A stretch of DNA of 64,000 nucleotides from Nonomuraea turcica (GTDB lineage: Bacteria > Actinomycetota > Actinomycetes > Streptosporangiales > Streptosporangiaceae). Shown here in pieces: positions 57,028 through 64,000 of the stretch. Under the pieces are notes generated by a model that worked only from the letters and a program-made list of their open reading frames with translations, had not been told where the DNA came from and did no database searches. The position numbers were made by a program, and so were the translations under genes. The stretch covers positions 62,001 through 126,000 of the forward strand of contig NZ_JAUZQF010000016.1 in assembly GCF_030718205.1 (NCBI RefSeq), written 5' to 3'. Within the stretch, counting starts at the first letter, position 1. Each line of letters starts with the position of its first letter.

Positions 57028-58152
57028 CTACTTCGTCGTGGCGGACGGGTCGGAGGCGGGAGCCGGAAGGTTGCACGCAACGTACTTCTGCGTGATCGTT
57101 TCGGCGTTGTTCGGCCCGGTGACCGTCAGCGCGACGTCGCCGCCCTTGACGGCGTCACCGGTCAGCGGGAGTTCGGAGAGCGTGACGGTCTGCGACGCAG
57201 CGCCGCCGAACACGGTCTCACCCTTGGCCACGGACGTGCCGTTCACCGACCAGGTCCACTGGACCTTCGCGGCACCGGTCGCGCTGACCGTGGCGTGGGC
57301 GCCCACCTTGCAGCCGTCGTGGTTGGTGGCGGTCACCAGAGAGGAGGCCGACACCTTCGTGACGGGAGCGGGGGCCGGGTCCTTGCACCAGACCTTGTAG
57401 TAGGCCCGGTTCGAGGAGACGTGGTCGGGACGGAGGACCTCCAGCTGCGCCCAGCCGCGGTGGCTGTCACGCGGGGAGAGGCCGAAGCCGACCTTGCGGA
57501 CGTCGTAGACCTTGATCTTGCCGTAGTCGACGACGTCACCGTTGAGCACCCAGCGGTACTTGACCCAGCTCGGCTCGTCGACCTTGATCAGGCCGGTGAA
57601 GTCGATCTTGTCGCCCGGAGTGCACTCGCCGACGTACGTGTCGGGGTTGGCCCAAGCGCGGGCCGACACCGACGGGGCCGACGGCACGTGAATGTCGACC
57701 TTGGGCTCTTCTGCCTCACAGGAGACGGCGAAGTAGCCCTTCTTCGACGTGTACTTCTTCGGACCGAGGACCTGAACGGCCTCCCAGCCCTTGACGTCTT
57801 CCTTGAAGGTGATGGACTGCTTGACCGTCACCGTCTTGGTGCCCTTGCCCGTGAGCTTGATCACCTTGACCTTGCTCTTGGACCCGTCACCGTGCAGCCA
57901 GCGGTAGGCCAGCTCGGTCTTGCCCTTGACGGACACCTTGATCTTGGCCGAGAAGTTGACCTTGACCGGGCAGGAACCTTCGTACTTGCCCGGAGTGGCC
58001 TTGGGCGCGGAGGCCGAGACCTTCGGCCCGCCCTTGGCCGCGGTCGCCGCCTGCGCGGGGCCTGCGGCCAGGCCCGCGGTCAGGGCGGCCAGCGCGGCGA
58101 CCGACGCGCCGAACGCCGCCGCCTTGCGCGCTGCTAACCCAGCGAACTTCAT
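57028..58152 (-). CDS. Secreted protein with three Cys-bracketed repeats
   Basis: A 374-residue exported protein. ATG 58152 begins a signal peptide (about residues 1-35, ending GPAQAATA) after GGAG at nine bases. The mature part has three related domains of about 90 residues, each with a first and last Cys: YEGSCPVKVNFSAKIKV...FAVSCE, YVGECTPGDKIDFTGLIKV...YKVWCK and HDGCKVGAHATVSATGA...YVACN. Each has a YRW/WTW strand, typical of immunoglobulin-like folds. Domain 1 is Lys-rich and domain 3 the most divergent. Function is unknown; an adhesive or surface role is possible. Confidence 0.8.
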   Translation of the reverse strand: MKFAGLAARKAAAFGASVAALAALTAGLAAGPAQAATAAKGGPKVSASAPKATPGKYEGSCPVKVNFSAKIKVSVKGKTELAYRWLHGDGSKSKVKVIKLTGKGTKTVTVKQSITFKEDVKGWEAVQVLGPKKYTSKKGYFAVSCEAEEPKVDIHVPSAPSVSARAWANPDTYVGECTPGDKIDFTGLIKVDEPSWVKYRWVLNGDVVDYGKIKVYDVRKVGFGLSPRDSHRGWAQLEVLRPDHVSSNRAYYKVWCKDPAPAPVTKVSASSLVTATNHDGCKVGAHATVSATGAAKVQWTWSVNGTSVAKGETVFGGAASQTVTLSELPLTGDAVKGGDVALTVTGPNNAETITQKYVACNLPAPASDPSATTK

Positions 58153-58257
58153 CTGAGAGTGCTCCATTCCGTGAGGGAAAAGACGCGCTCGGGAACGGTC
58201 GCCACGCAGGCACCATCCGTGCACAGCGATATGGCAAAGCCCCCGTAATGCCCCTTT

Positions 58258-58287
58258 ACCTAAGCACAATAATGATTGCACACTCAA
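58258..58287 (-). promoter_or_regulatory. Promoter of the secreted three-repeat gene
   Basis: On the minus strand TTGAGT (58287-58282) and TTAGGT (58263-58258) are 18 bp apart, close to the actinobacterial consensus. They lie about 105 bp upstream of the start. Confidence 0.4.
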
Positions 58288-58325
58288 CACACGACGTAGA
58301 TCGGAAATGTCCGGATTAGCCGCAT

Positions 58326-59273
58326 CTATCGCGTCAGTGACCAGGCAATACCGTCAAGGATGTCGTGTTCGCTCACGACGACCTGCGCAAACGCGAAACG
58401 ACGCACGATCCGGTCAAGAATTAGCGCACCGGCGCCAATCACGTCAACTCTTCCCGGGTGCATGACCGAAACGGCGGCGCGCTCACCATGGGTCATCGCC
58501 AGCAACCGCCGCGTCACGTCGTGAACCTGCCCGGCCGATATGCGGGAGTGGTGGATCCGCGCCGGGTCGTAGGCCGGCAGGTCCAGCGCCACGCCCGCGA
58601 CGGTCGTCACCGAACCGGCCAGGCCCACGAGCGTGTGCGCCCGCTCGACCGGCACCTCCGCCTCGACCCGGTCGAGCGCCGCCTCGATGTCGGCCACCAC
58701 GGCCTCCAGCGCGGGCGCGGACGGCGGGTCGCCGGCGTCCTTGAGATGCCGCTCGGTCAGGCGTACGCAGCCGATGTCCACTGACAGCGCCGCCTCGGCG
58801 TGCTCGGTGCCGAGCACGAACTCCGTGGACCCGCCGCCGATGTCCACCACCAGGTAGGGCGGCAGCGGCCCCTGCGGGACCTCGGTCTCCGGCGACAGCC
58901 TGAGCAGGCCCTTGGTCGCGCCGACGAAGGACAACTCGGCTTCCTCGGCGCCCGACACGACCTCCGGCTCCACGCCGAAGATCTCCCGCACCCCGTCCAC
59001 GAACTCCTGCCGGTTGGCCGCGTCCCTAGTGGCGCTCGTAGCCACCACCCGGGTCGCGACGGCGCCCTCCCGCTCGATCAGCTCGCGGTAGGTCCGCATG
59101 GCCTTGAACGTGCGTTCCAAGGCGTCGGGGGCGAGCCTGCCGGTCCGGTCGACGCCCTGGCCGAGGCGGACGATCTCCATCCGCCGGTCGACGTCGTCGA
59201 TCAGCTCGTCGCTGACGTCGGCGATGAGCAGGCGTACGGAGTTGGTGCCGCAGTCGACGGCGGCTACACGCAT
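58326..59273 (-). CDS. Exopolyphosphatase / guanosine pentaphosphate phosphatase (Ppx/GppA)
   Basis: A 315-residue ASKHA-fold phosphatase. The phosphate-1 loop is VAAVDCGTNSVRLLIAD, the second is LVVDIGGGSTEFVLG, and SGAEEAELSF lies between. It hydrolyses polyphosphate or pppGpp. The M. tuberculosis counterpart is Rv1026, in the same run as enolase and mfd. The ATG overlaps the DUF501 stop by ten bases, so they are coupled. Confidence 0.93.
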   Translation of the reverse strand: MRVAAVDCGTNSVRLLIADVSDELIDDVDRRMEIVRLGQGVDRTGRLAPDALERTFKAMRTYRELIEREGAVATRVVATSATRDAANRQEFVDGVREIFGVEPEVVSGAEEAELSFVGATKGLLRLSPETEVPQGPLPPYLVVDIGGGSTEFVLGTEHAEAALSVDIGCVRLTERHLKDAGDPPSAPALEAVVADIEAALDRVEAEVPVERAHTLVGLAGSVTTVAGVALDLPAYDPARIHHSRISAGQVHDVTRRLLAMTHGERAAVSVMHPGRVDVIGAGALILDRIVRRFAFAQVVVSEHDILDGIAWSLTR

Positions 59274-59755
59274 GGTCCGTCACTCCACCAGTCGGGGAGG
59301 GCGTCGAGCGCCTCCCTGCCGAACGGGTTGACCCCGGGCGCCGCCAGCTCGTGCGCGACCAGGGCGTGCAGGCACTTGACCCGCTGCGGCATGCCGCCCG
59401 TGCTCTGCATGTCGCGCGGGAGCGGCGCCATGCCCTCTTCCTTCGCCGCCATGTCACGCCTGGCCACGTAGTCGTCGTGCGCGGCCTGGTAAGCGGCGGC
59501 CAGATCGGGCTCGGTGGCCAGTCTGGCCTGCATCTCCCGCATCAGGCCGGAACCCTCCAGGGTGCCGATGGCCGAGGCCGCCTTGGGGCAGGTCAGGTAG
59601 TAGAGGGTCGGGAAGGGCGAGCCGTCGGGCAACCGCGGCGCGGTCTCCACCACGTCGGGGTTGCCGCACGGGCAGCGGTGCACCACCCCGCGCAGCCCTC
59701 GGGGCGGGCGCCCGAGCTGCTTCTGCACGACCTCGACGTCTTTACTTTCCAACAC
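59264..59755 (-). CDS. DUF501 family protein (Rv1025-like)
   Basis: A 163-residue protein of the actinobacterial DUF501 family. The characteristic CPCGNPDVV, then PTLYYLTCPKAASAIGTLEGSGLM, and a C-terminal RVKCLHALVAHELAAPGVNPFGREAL mark it. Three Cys are conserved around the CPCG and TCPKA segments and may bind a metal. Function unknown. GTG 59755; the stop of the FtsB-like gene overlaps it by 14 bp. Confidence 0.93.
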   Translation of the reverse strand: MLESKDVEVVQKQLGRPPRGLRGVVHRCPCGNPDVVETAPRLPDGSPFPTLYYLTCPKAASAIGTLEGSGLMREMQARLATEPDLAAAYQAAHDDYVARRDMAAKEEGMAPLPRDMQSTGGMPQRVKCLHALVAHELAAPGVNPFGREALDALPDWWSDGPCV

Positions 59756-60164
59756 TGTCCTTCCCGGTGACTGCCCTGCGTCCGGTGCCGTTGTCGGCGG
59801 CCTCCACGGACTCCCAGAGCGTCTGGTACCACGGCGGCACCGTCGCGGCCTGCTTGACGGCCGCCTGCTCCTTGCCCTGCTCGGGCTCCATCACCACGAA
59901 GCACTTCTCGCCGGGACCGCAGTAATGCAGCCGCTCCTTGGCCGTCTTCTTGATCCAGTTGGGGTCGTTGCTCTGCCGGTCACGGGCCAGCAGCGCCTGC
60001 TTCTCCGCCTCGACCCTGGCCTTTTCCGCCTGCAGCTCGGAAATGCTGCGGCGCAGGCTGATGTATTCCCGCACAGGGTAGGCCAGGCTCATCGCGATCG
60101 CGCACACCACCACGGCCAGGATGGCGGCCCGCCCGGTCAGCTGCGGTCTCTTCGCCACGTGCAC
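59742..60164 (-). CDS. FtsB/DivIC-type septum formation initiator
   Basis: A 140-residue bitopic protein. A short cytoplasmic segment (MHVAKRPQLTG) precedes a transmembrane helix (RAAILAVVVCAIAMSLAYPV). An extended coiled coil follows (EYISLRRSISELQAEKARVEAEKQALLA), then NDPNWIKKTAKERLHYCGPGEKCFVV, as in FtsB proteins (Rv1024). It acts in the divisome with FtsL/FtsQ. The C-terminal tail is Gln/Ala-rich. GTG 60164 or 60158 are possible starts. The neighbours eno and DUF501 are typical. Confidence 0.92.
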   Translation of the reverse strand: MHVAKRPQLTGRAAILAVVVCAIAMSLAYPVREYISLRRSISELQAEKARVEAEKQALLARDRQSNDPNWIKKTAKERLHYCGPGEKCFVVMEPEQGKEQAAVKQAATVPPWYQTLWESVEAADNGTGRRAVTGKDSVGK

Positions 60165-60221
60165 CCCCTCAAGTATGGGCTCACGGCCAGATTTCGGGCA
60201 GCCGCGAGCCCGTACTCGAAA

Positions 60222-61499
60222 CTAGCGCCGGAAACGCGGGAAAGCGGCGCGACCCGCGTAACGGGCGGCGTCGTCGAGGAGCTCCTCGATGCGCAGCAGC
60301 TGGTTGTACTTCGCCACCCGGTCCGAGCGGGCCGGCGCGCCGGTCTTGATCTGACCGCAGTTGACCGCCACGGCGAGGTCGGCGATCGTCGTGTCCTCGG
60401 TCTCGCCGGAGCGGTGGCTCATCATGCACTTGTAGCCGTTGCGGTGGGCCAGGTCCACGGCGTCGAGCGTCTCCGACAGCGTGCCGATCTGGTTGACCTT
60501 GACCAGCAGGGCGTTGGCGGCCCCGTCCTTGATGCCGCGCTCCAGCCGCTCGGGGTTGGTGACGAACAGGTCGTCGCCGACGAGCTGCACCTTGTCGCCG
60601 AGGGAGGTGGTGATGGCCTTCCAGCCCTCCCAGTCCTCCTCGTTGAGCGGGTCCTCGATGGAGACCAGCGGGTAGTTGGCGACCAGGTCCTCGTAGAAGG
60701 CGATGAGCTCGGCCGCCGACAGGCCCTTGCCGTCGATCGTGTAGACGCCGTCGTTGTGGAACTCGGAGGCGGCCACGTCGAGCGCGAGCGCGATGTCCTC
60801 GCCCGGCACGTAGCCGGCGCGCTCGATCGCGACCAGGATCAGGTCGAGCGCGTCGCGGTTGGACGGCAGGTTGGGCGCGAAGCCGCCCTCGTCGCCCAGG
60901 CCCGTGGCGTAGCCCTTCTCCTTGAGCACGCTCTTGAGCGCGTGGTAGACCTCGGTGCCCATGCGCACGGCCTCGCGGAACGTCTCCGCCCCGATCGGCG
61001 CGATCATGAACTCCTGGATGTCGACGTTGGTGTCGGCGTGGGCGCCGCCGTTGAGGATGTTCATCATCGGGACCGGCAGCACATGCGCGTTGGGCCCGCC
61101 CACGTAGCGGAAGAGCGGCAGTTCGGCGCTGTCCGCGGCGGCCTTCGCGACCGCCAGCGAGACGCCCAGGATGGCGTTGGCGCCGAGGTTGGCCTTGTTG
61201 GGCGTGCGGTCCAGATCGATCATGATCTGGTCGATGATGCGCTGGTCCTCGGCCTCGATGCCGTTGATCTCCTCGAAGATCTGGTCGGTCACGGCGAGCA
61301 CGGCCTTCTCGACGCCCTTGCCGCCGTAACGCTTGCCGCCGTCACGCAGCTCGACCGCCTCGAACTGGCCGGTGGACGCCCCGCTGGGCACGGCCGCGCG
61401 GCCGCTGCTGCCGTCGTCGAGGACCACTTCGACCTCGACGGTCGGGTTGCCGCGGGAGTCGAGGATCTCGCGAGCGTAAACGACCTCGATGGTAGCCAC
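60222..61499 (-). CDS. eno: Enolase
   Basis: A 425-residue glycolytic enzyme converting 2-phosphoglycerate to PEP. GTG 61499 (ATIEVVYAREILDSRGNPTVEVEV) has AGGAG nine bases upstream. Metal and catalytic residues sit in LVSIEDPLNEEDWEGW, QLVGDDLFVTNPERL and LLVKVNQIGTLSETLDA, with SHRSGETEDTTIADLAVA near the end. The order eno, ftsB-like, DUF501, ppx follows M. tuberculosis Rv1023-Rv1026. Confidence 0.97.
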   Translation of the reverse strand: MATIEVVYAREILDSRGNPTVEVEVVLDDGSSGRAAVPSGASTGQFEAVELRDGGKRYGGKGVEKAVLAVTDQIFEEINGIEAEDQRIIDQIMIDLDRTPNKANLGANAILGVSLAVAKAAADSAELPLFRYVGGPNAHVLPVPMMNILNGGAHADTNVDIQEFMIAPIGAETFREAVRMGTEVYHALKSVLKEKGYATGLGDEGGFAPNLPSNRDALDLILVAIERAGYVPGEDIALALDVAASEFHNDGVYTIDGKGLSAAELIAFYEDLVANYPLVSIEDPLNEEDWEGWKAITTSLGDKVQLVGDDLFVTNPERLERGIKDGAANALLVKVNQIGTLSETLDAVDLAHRNGYKCMMSHRSGETEDTTIADLAVAVNCGQIKTGAPARSDRVAKYNQLLRIEELLDDAARYAGRAAFPRFRR

Positions 61500-61625
61500 G
61501 GGATGCGCTCCTAAATCGAAAGGCAATATGCCTTCAGAGCCTATCGGTCCCGGTCTCCCACGCATGTCGCTGGTCGGCCGCTAGTCGCGTATCGCGGGGA
61601 CTTCGTCGGGTGGTAACCCGCCGTA

Positions 61626-62552
61626 CTAGTGCTTTTCCCATGCACGTACGCGGTCTCGGTACGCGCGCGCCGCGGCGCGTAGCTCGGCCTCGGCGTCGAT
61701 TCCGGCGTCGCCGGCGCGGCGCACCAGGTCGAATAGCTCTCGCGCCACGCCCTGTCCGACCCCTGCGGACAGCGCCTCGGGCGCGCCCGCCCGCCCGGCC
61801 CTGCGCAGCAGCTGAGCGGCCAGCGACAGCGCCGGCTGCCCCATGGGAACGCCGTCGAGCGCCGACTCGCGCCCCTTGGACGCGCGCTCGGCCGCCTTGA
61901 TCGCCTCCCAGTTGTCGTTGACCTCGTCGGCGCTCTCGGCCCGCACCGAGCCGAACACGTGGGGATGGCGGCGCACGAGCTTCTCCACGATCCCGGCCGC
62001 CACGTCGTCCATGTCGAAGCCCTCGGCCACCCGGGCGTGGAAGACCACCTGCAGCAGCAGGTCGCCCAGCTCCTCGCGGAGCGAGGGATAGTCGCCCTGC
62101 TCGATGGTCTCCAGCACCTCGTAGGCCTCTTCGAGCAGGTACGGCACCAGCGACTCGTGGGTCTGCTTACGGTCCCACGGGCATTCCGTACGCAGCCGGT
62201 CCATCACCGCGACCAGGTCGAGCACCCGCGCGCCCGGCAGATCGTACGAGCCCGGCACCACCTCGATCAGCGGCGGCTCCTCGAGCGCGACGGCGGCGTG
62301 CCCCACGGCGCGCATGAAGTCCTCGTCGTCCTCGGCCAGCCACACGACGGTCTCACCGACCGCCCGCGCCGCCAGCCCGCGCGGGTCCGGCTCGACGACC
62401 TCGACCTCGATCCCGGCCTCGGCCAGATAGGGCAGCTGAGGGTGCGCGGCAGAGCCGGTCAGCACCGGGCCCGAGCGCAGCGCCTGCCAGGCCTGGTGGC
62501 TCAGCAGGCCCGGCGCGACCCTGGGCGAGGAGGTGACGAGGATCAGCGGCAT
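61626..62552 (-). CDS. mazG: MazG family nucleoside triphosphate pyrophosphohydrolase
   Basis: A 308-residue protein. The N-terminal 105 residues form a tetrapyrrole-methylase-like remnant (GSAAHPQLPYLAEAGIEVEVVEP). The MazG domain starts at LVAVMDRLRTECPWDRKQTHESLVPYLLEEAYEVLETIE, with the metal-binding ELGDLLLQVVFHARVAEG and the Asn-Trp in VNDNWEAIKAAER. It hydrolyses NTPs and limits mutagenic or stress nucleotides. ATG 62552 lies 3 bp after the stop of the SurA-like gene. Confidence 0.94.
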   Translation of the reverse strand: MPLILVTSSPRVAPGLLSHQAWQALRSGPVLTGSAAHPQLPYLAEAGIEVEVVEPDPRGLAARAVGETVVWLAEDDEDFMRAVGHAAVALEEPPLIEVVPGSYDLPGARVLDLVAVMDRLRTECPWDRKQTHESLVPYLLEEAYEVLETIEQGDYPSLREELGDLLLQVVFHARVAEGFDMDDVAAGIVEKLVRRHPHVFGSVRAESADEVNDNWEAIKAAERASKGRESALDGVPMGQPALSLAAQLLRRAGRAGAPEALSAGVGQGVARELFDLVRRAGDAGIDAEAELRAAARAYRDRVRAWEKH

Positions 62553-62555
62553 CGG

Positions 62556-63221
62556 CTATCCCTGCGGTTGCTGCTGCGGTTGCTGCTGCGGTTGCTGCTG
62601 CTGTGGCGGAGTGAGCTTGCCGAACCTGCCGGTGTCGACGAACATCGCCGGGTTCTCCTGCGAACGCTGCGGGTTGAGCGCGCCGTAGCGCGGGCTGAAG
62701 ACCGGCTGGAACGCGCTGAACTCCTGGAGGAGCCGCTGCTGCCCGCTCTCGCCGCCGAACTGCTGCTGCAACTTCGCCACGCCGACCACCACCCGGCCGT
62801 ATTCGCGCGCGTTTTGGGGCGCGACACCGCTGAACAGCAGTCTGAGCTCAGCGGACGGGTATTGGCCGGGATCCTTGAGCGCGTTGTCGATCTCCGTCTG
62901 GCTCACCTGCACGTTGTAACGCGCCATGAGCTGCCTGAACGCGCTGACCTCGACCATGTTGCGCAGCACGAGCTGGCTGGCCGACGTGCCTTGCAGCGCG
63001 GCCTGTTCCAGAGTGGTGCCGGCGAGGGCGGCCTTCGTCTGCTCGTCCAGCTTGGCGTTCCTCAGCGCAGTGACGTAGACCTGTGTGTTCTCGTTCACCT
63101 GGCTTGCGGAGATGCGCTCGTTCCCGACCACGGCCGCGGCACCGGCGTGCATGGGCGAGGAGCAGGCGGTCAGCGTCATGCCCACCGCCGCGGCGGCCAC
63201 AGCCACTCGTATCGACTTCAC
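62556..63221 (-). CDS. SurA N-terminal domain lipoprotein
   Basis: A 221-residue protein. A type II signal (RVAVAAAAVGMTLTACSS, lipobox TAC near residue 20) precedes a SurA-N-like helical domain (AAVVGNERISASQVNENTQVYV, then SQTEIDNALKDPGQYPSAELRLLF). The C terminus is a short Pro-Gln repeat (PQQQ units), with matching trinucleotide repetition at 62561-62605. It is probably a periplasm-side chaperone or wall-associated lipoprotein. GTG 63221 has AAAGGGA seven bases upstream. Position between mazG and mfd resembles other actinobacteria. Confidence 0.87.
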   Translation of the reverse strand: MKSIRVAVAAAAVGMTLTACSSPMHAGAAAVVGNERISASQVNENTQVYVTALRNAKLDEQTKAALAGTTLEQAALQGTSASQLVLRNMVEVSAFRQLMARYNVQVSQTEIDNALKDPGQYPSAELRLLFSGVAPQNAREYGRVVVGVAKLQQQFGGESGQQRLLQEFSAFQPVFSPRYGALNPQRSQENPAMFVDTGRFGKLTPPQQQQPQQQPQQQPQG

Positions 63222-63252
63222 GTACGTGTCCCTTTCGACCGAAAAACCGCCG

Positions 63253-64000
63253 CTAGCTTACCCGTGCGGGCTCGAGGAACATCGCCTCGACCAGGTCGCC
63301 GCACCATTTGAGCAGATCGAGATCGCGCAACGGCTGCCCGCCCAGCGGCTTGGTCTTGGGTATCGGCACCAGCAACGTCTCCGCGGCCTGCTTGTAGATG
63401 GCCTTCTTGTAGAGCCGGTCCAGGCGCACCTGCTGCGACTCCCTCAATCTGGCCGGGCCGAACTTGATGTTCTGTCCCTGCAGCGTGACGTCCGTGAGCC
63501 CTCCCCGGCGGGCCTTGATCCGGAACTTGGCCACCTCCAGCAGGTTGTCCACCTCCACCGGCGGCTTGCCGTAGCGGTCGATGAGCTCCTCGCGCACCTC
63601 GTCGATGTCGCTCTCCCCGGCGATGGCCGCGATCCGCTTGTACGCCTCCAGCCGCAGCCGCTCGGAGGTGACGTAGTCGTGCGGGATGTGGGCGTTGATC
63701 GGCAGCTCGACCTTGACGTCGGGCACCTCCTCGCGCACTTCCCTGCCGTCGAGCTTGGCCTTCTGCTCCTGCACGGCCTCGGCCATCAGCCGCACGTAGA
63801 GGTCGAACCCGACGCCCGCGATGAAGCCGGACTGCTCGGCGCCGAGCACGTTGCCCGCGCCGCGGATCTCCAGGTCCTTCATCGCGACGTACATGCCCGC
63901 GCCCATCTCGGTGTGCTGAGAGATGGTGGCGAGGCGCTCGTGCGCGGTCTCGGTCAGCGGCTTCTCCGGCGGATAGAGGAAGTAGGCGTAGCCGCGCTCC
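63253..64000 (-). CDS. mfd: Transcription-repair coupling factor Mfd, C-terminal part
   Basis: The gene is cut by the right edge, so only about 249 C-terminal residues are in the window. They include the end of the helicase (RGYAYFLYP, LTETAHERLATISQHTEMGAG, LEIRGAGNVLGAEQSGFI) and the C-terminal TRCF domain (VPDVKVELPINAHIPHDYV, LRLEAYKRIAAIAGESDIDEVREELIDRYGKPP). Mfd removes stalled polymerase and recruits UvrA. The order mfd, mazG, eno is as in M. tuberculosis (Rv1020-Rv1023). Confidence 0.96.
   Translation of the reverse strand, partial: ERGYAYFLYPPEKPLTETAHERLATISQHTEMGAGMYVAMKDLEIRGAGNVLGAEQSGFIAGVGFDLYVRLMAEAVQEQKAKLDGREVREEVPDVKVELPINAHIPHDYVTSERLRLEAYKRIAAIAGESDIDEVREELIDRYGKPPVEVDNLLEVAKFRIKARRGGLTDVTLQGQNIKFGPARLRESQQVRLDRLYKKAIYKQAAETLLVPIPKTKPLGGQPLRDLDLLKWCGDLVEAMFLEPARVS

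Overview
The window is high-GC actinobacterial chromosome. Pointers are frequent GTG starts, leaderless-looking genes, a mycothiol S-conjugate amidase, a GTP-type PEP carboxykinase, an F420/flavin PPOX-fold protein, and gene order shared with Mycobacterium tuberculosis. TTA codons occur in about ten genes, which is more than expected for Streptomyces. Together with the gene content this suggests a Streptosporangiales member such as Nonomuraea (inference). I see no prophage, insertion sequence, CRISPR array or rRNA. Layout: 1-5615 is an apparent 3-hydroxybutyrate (PHB oligomer) catabolic operon: dehydrogenase end, GAF/PucR regulator, MHS-type transporter, alpha/beta hydrolase and a secreted oligomer-hydrolase-like enzyme. 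5608-8409 encodes a family 2 glycosyltransferase and a membrane-anchored transglycosylase. 8670-11262 is a response regulator, histidine kinase and lipoprotein operon. 11263-14163 holds PIN-PhoH, a cis-prenyltransferase and an unknown protein.

14230-17618 is the most unusual block. It has two paralogous TIGR04222-like membrane proteins with Gly/Ser/Cys-rich tails, a DUF692 (MbnB/TglH-like) enzyme and a small putative partner protein. Three of these genes are joined by stop/start overlaps, which resembles a peptide- or protein-modification system. 17848-19650 is PEP carboxykinase, with a 72-bp tandem repeat at its 3' end and three DasR-like operator sequences upstream.

19899-30342 carries an autoregulated-looking small gene, an NlpC/P60 protein, greA, a DUF4307 protein, mca and its small neighbours, a YyaL-type thioredoxin-domain protein, a class A PBP and an Lrp regulator. 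30446-41938 has HPPD, an RDD protein, an M1 peptidase, an ECF sigma operon, a ROK kinase with a FIST protein, and a MoxR/ChlI ATPase with its VWA partner. 42253-51456 carries metB, an orphan kinase, cystathionine beta-synthase, an SGNH hydrolase, a lipoprotein and a thiolase. 51598-58152 has a PPOX protein, DUF4287, a Bax-inhibitor-1 protein, an unusual tRNA (UAA anticodon, short variable loop), a peptide deformylase-like protein lacking the catalytic Glu, an ACT protein, ndh with a Rex-type operator, UdgB and a secreted three-repeat protein. 58326-64000 is a housekeeping run (ppx, DUF501, ftsB-like, eno, mazG, SurA-like lipoprotein, mfd).

Genes greA-mca-Rv1083/1084-like, metB-cbs-SGNH-thiolase and mfd-mazG-eno-ftsB-DUF501-ppx follow the Rv1074-Rv1095 and Rv1020-Rv1026 neighbourhoods of M. 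tuberculosis, so the DUF692 island and the operator findings are the accessory content.
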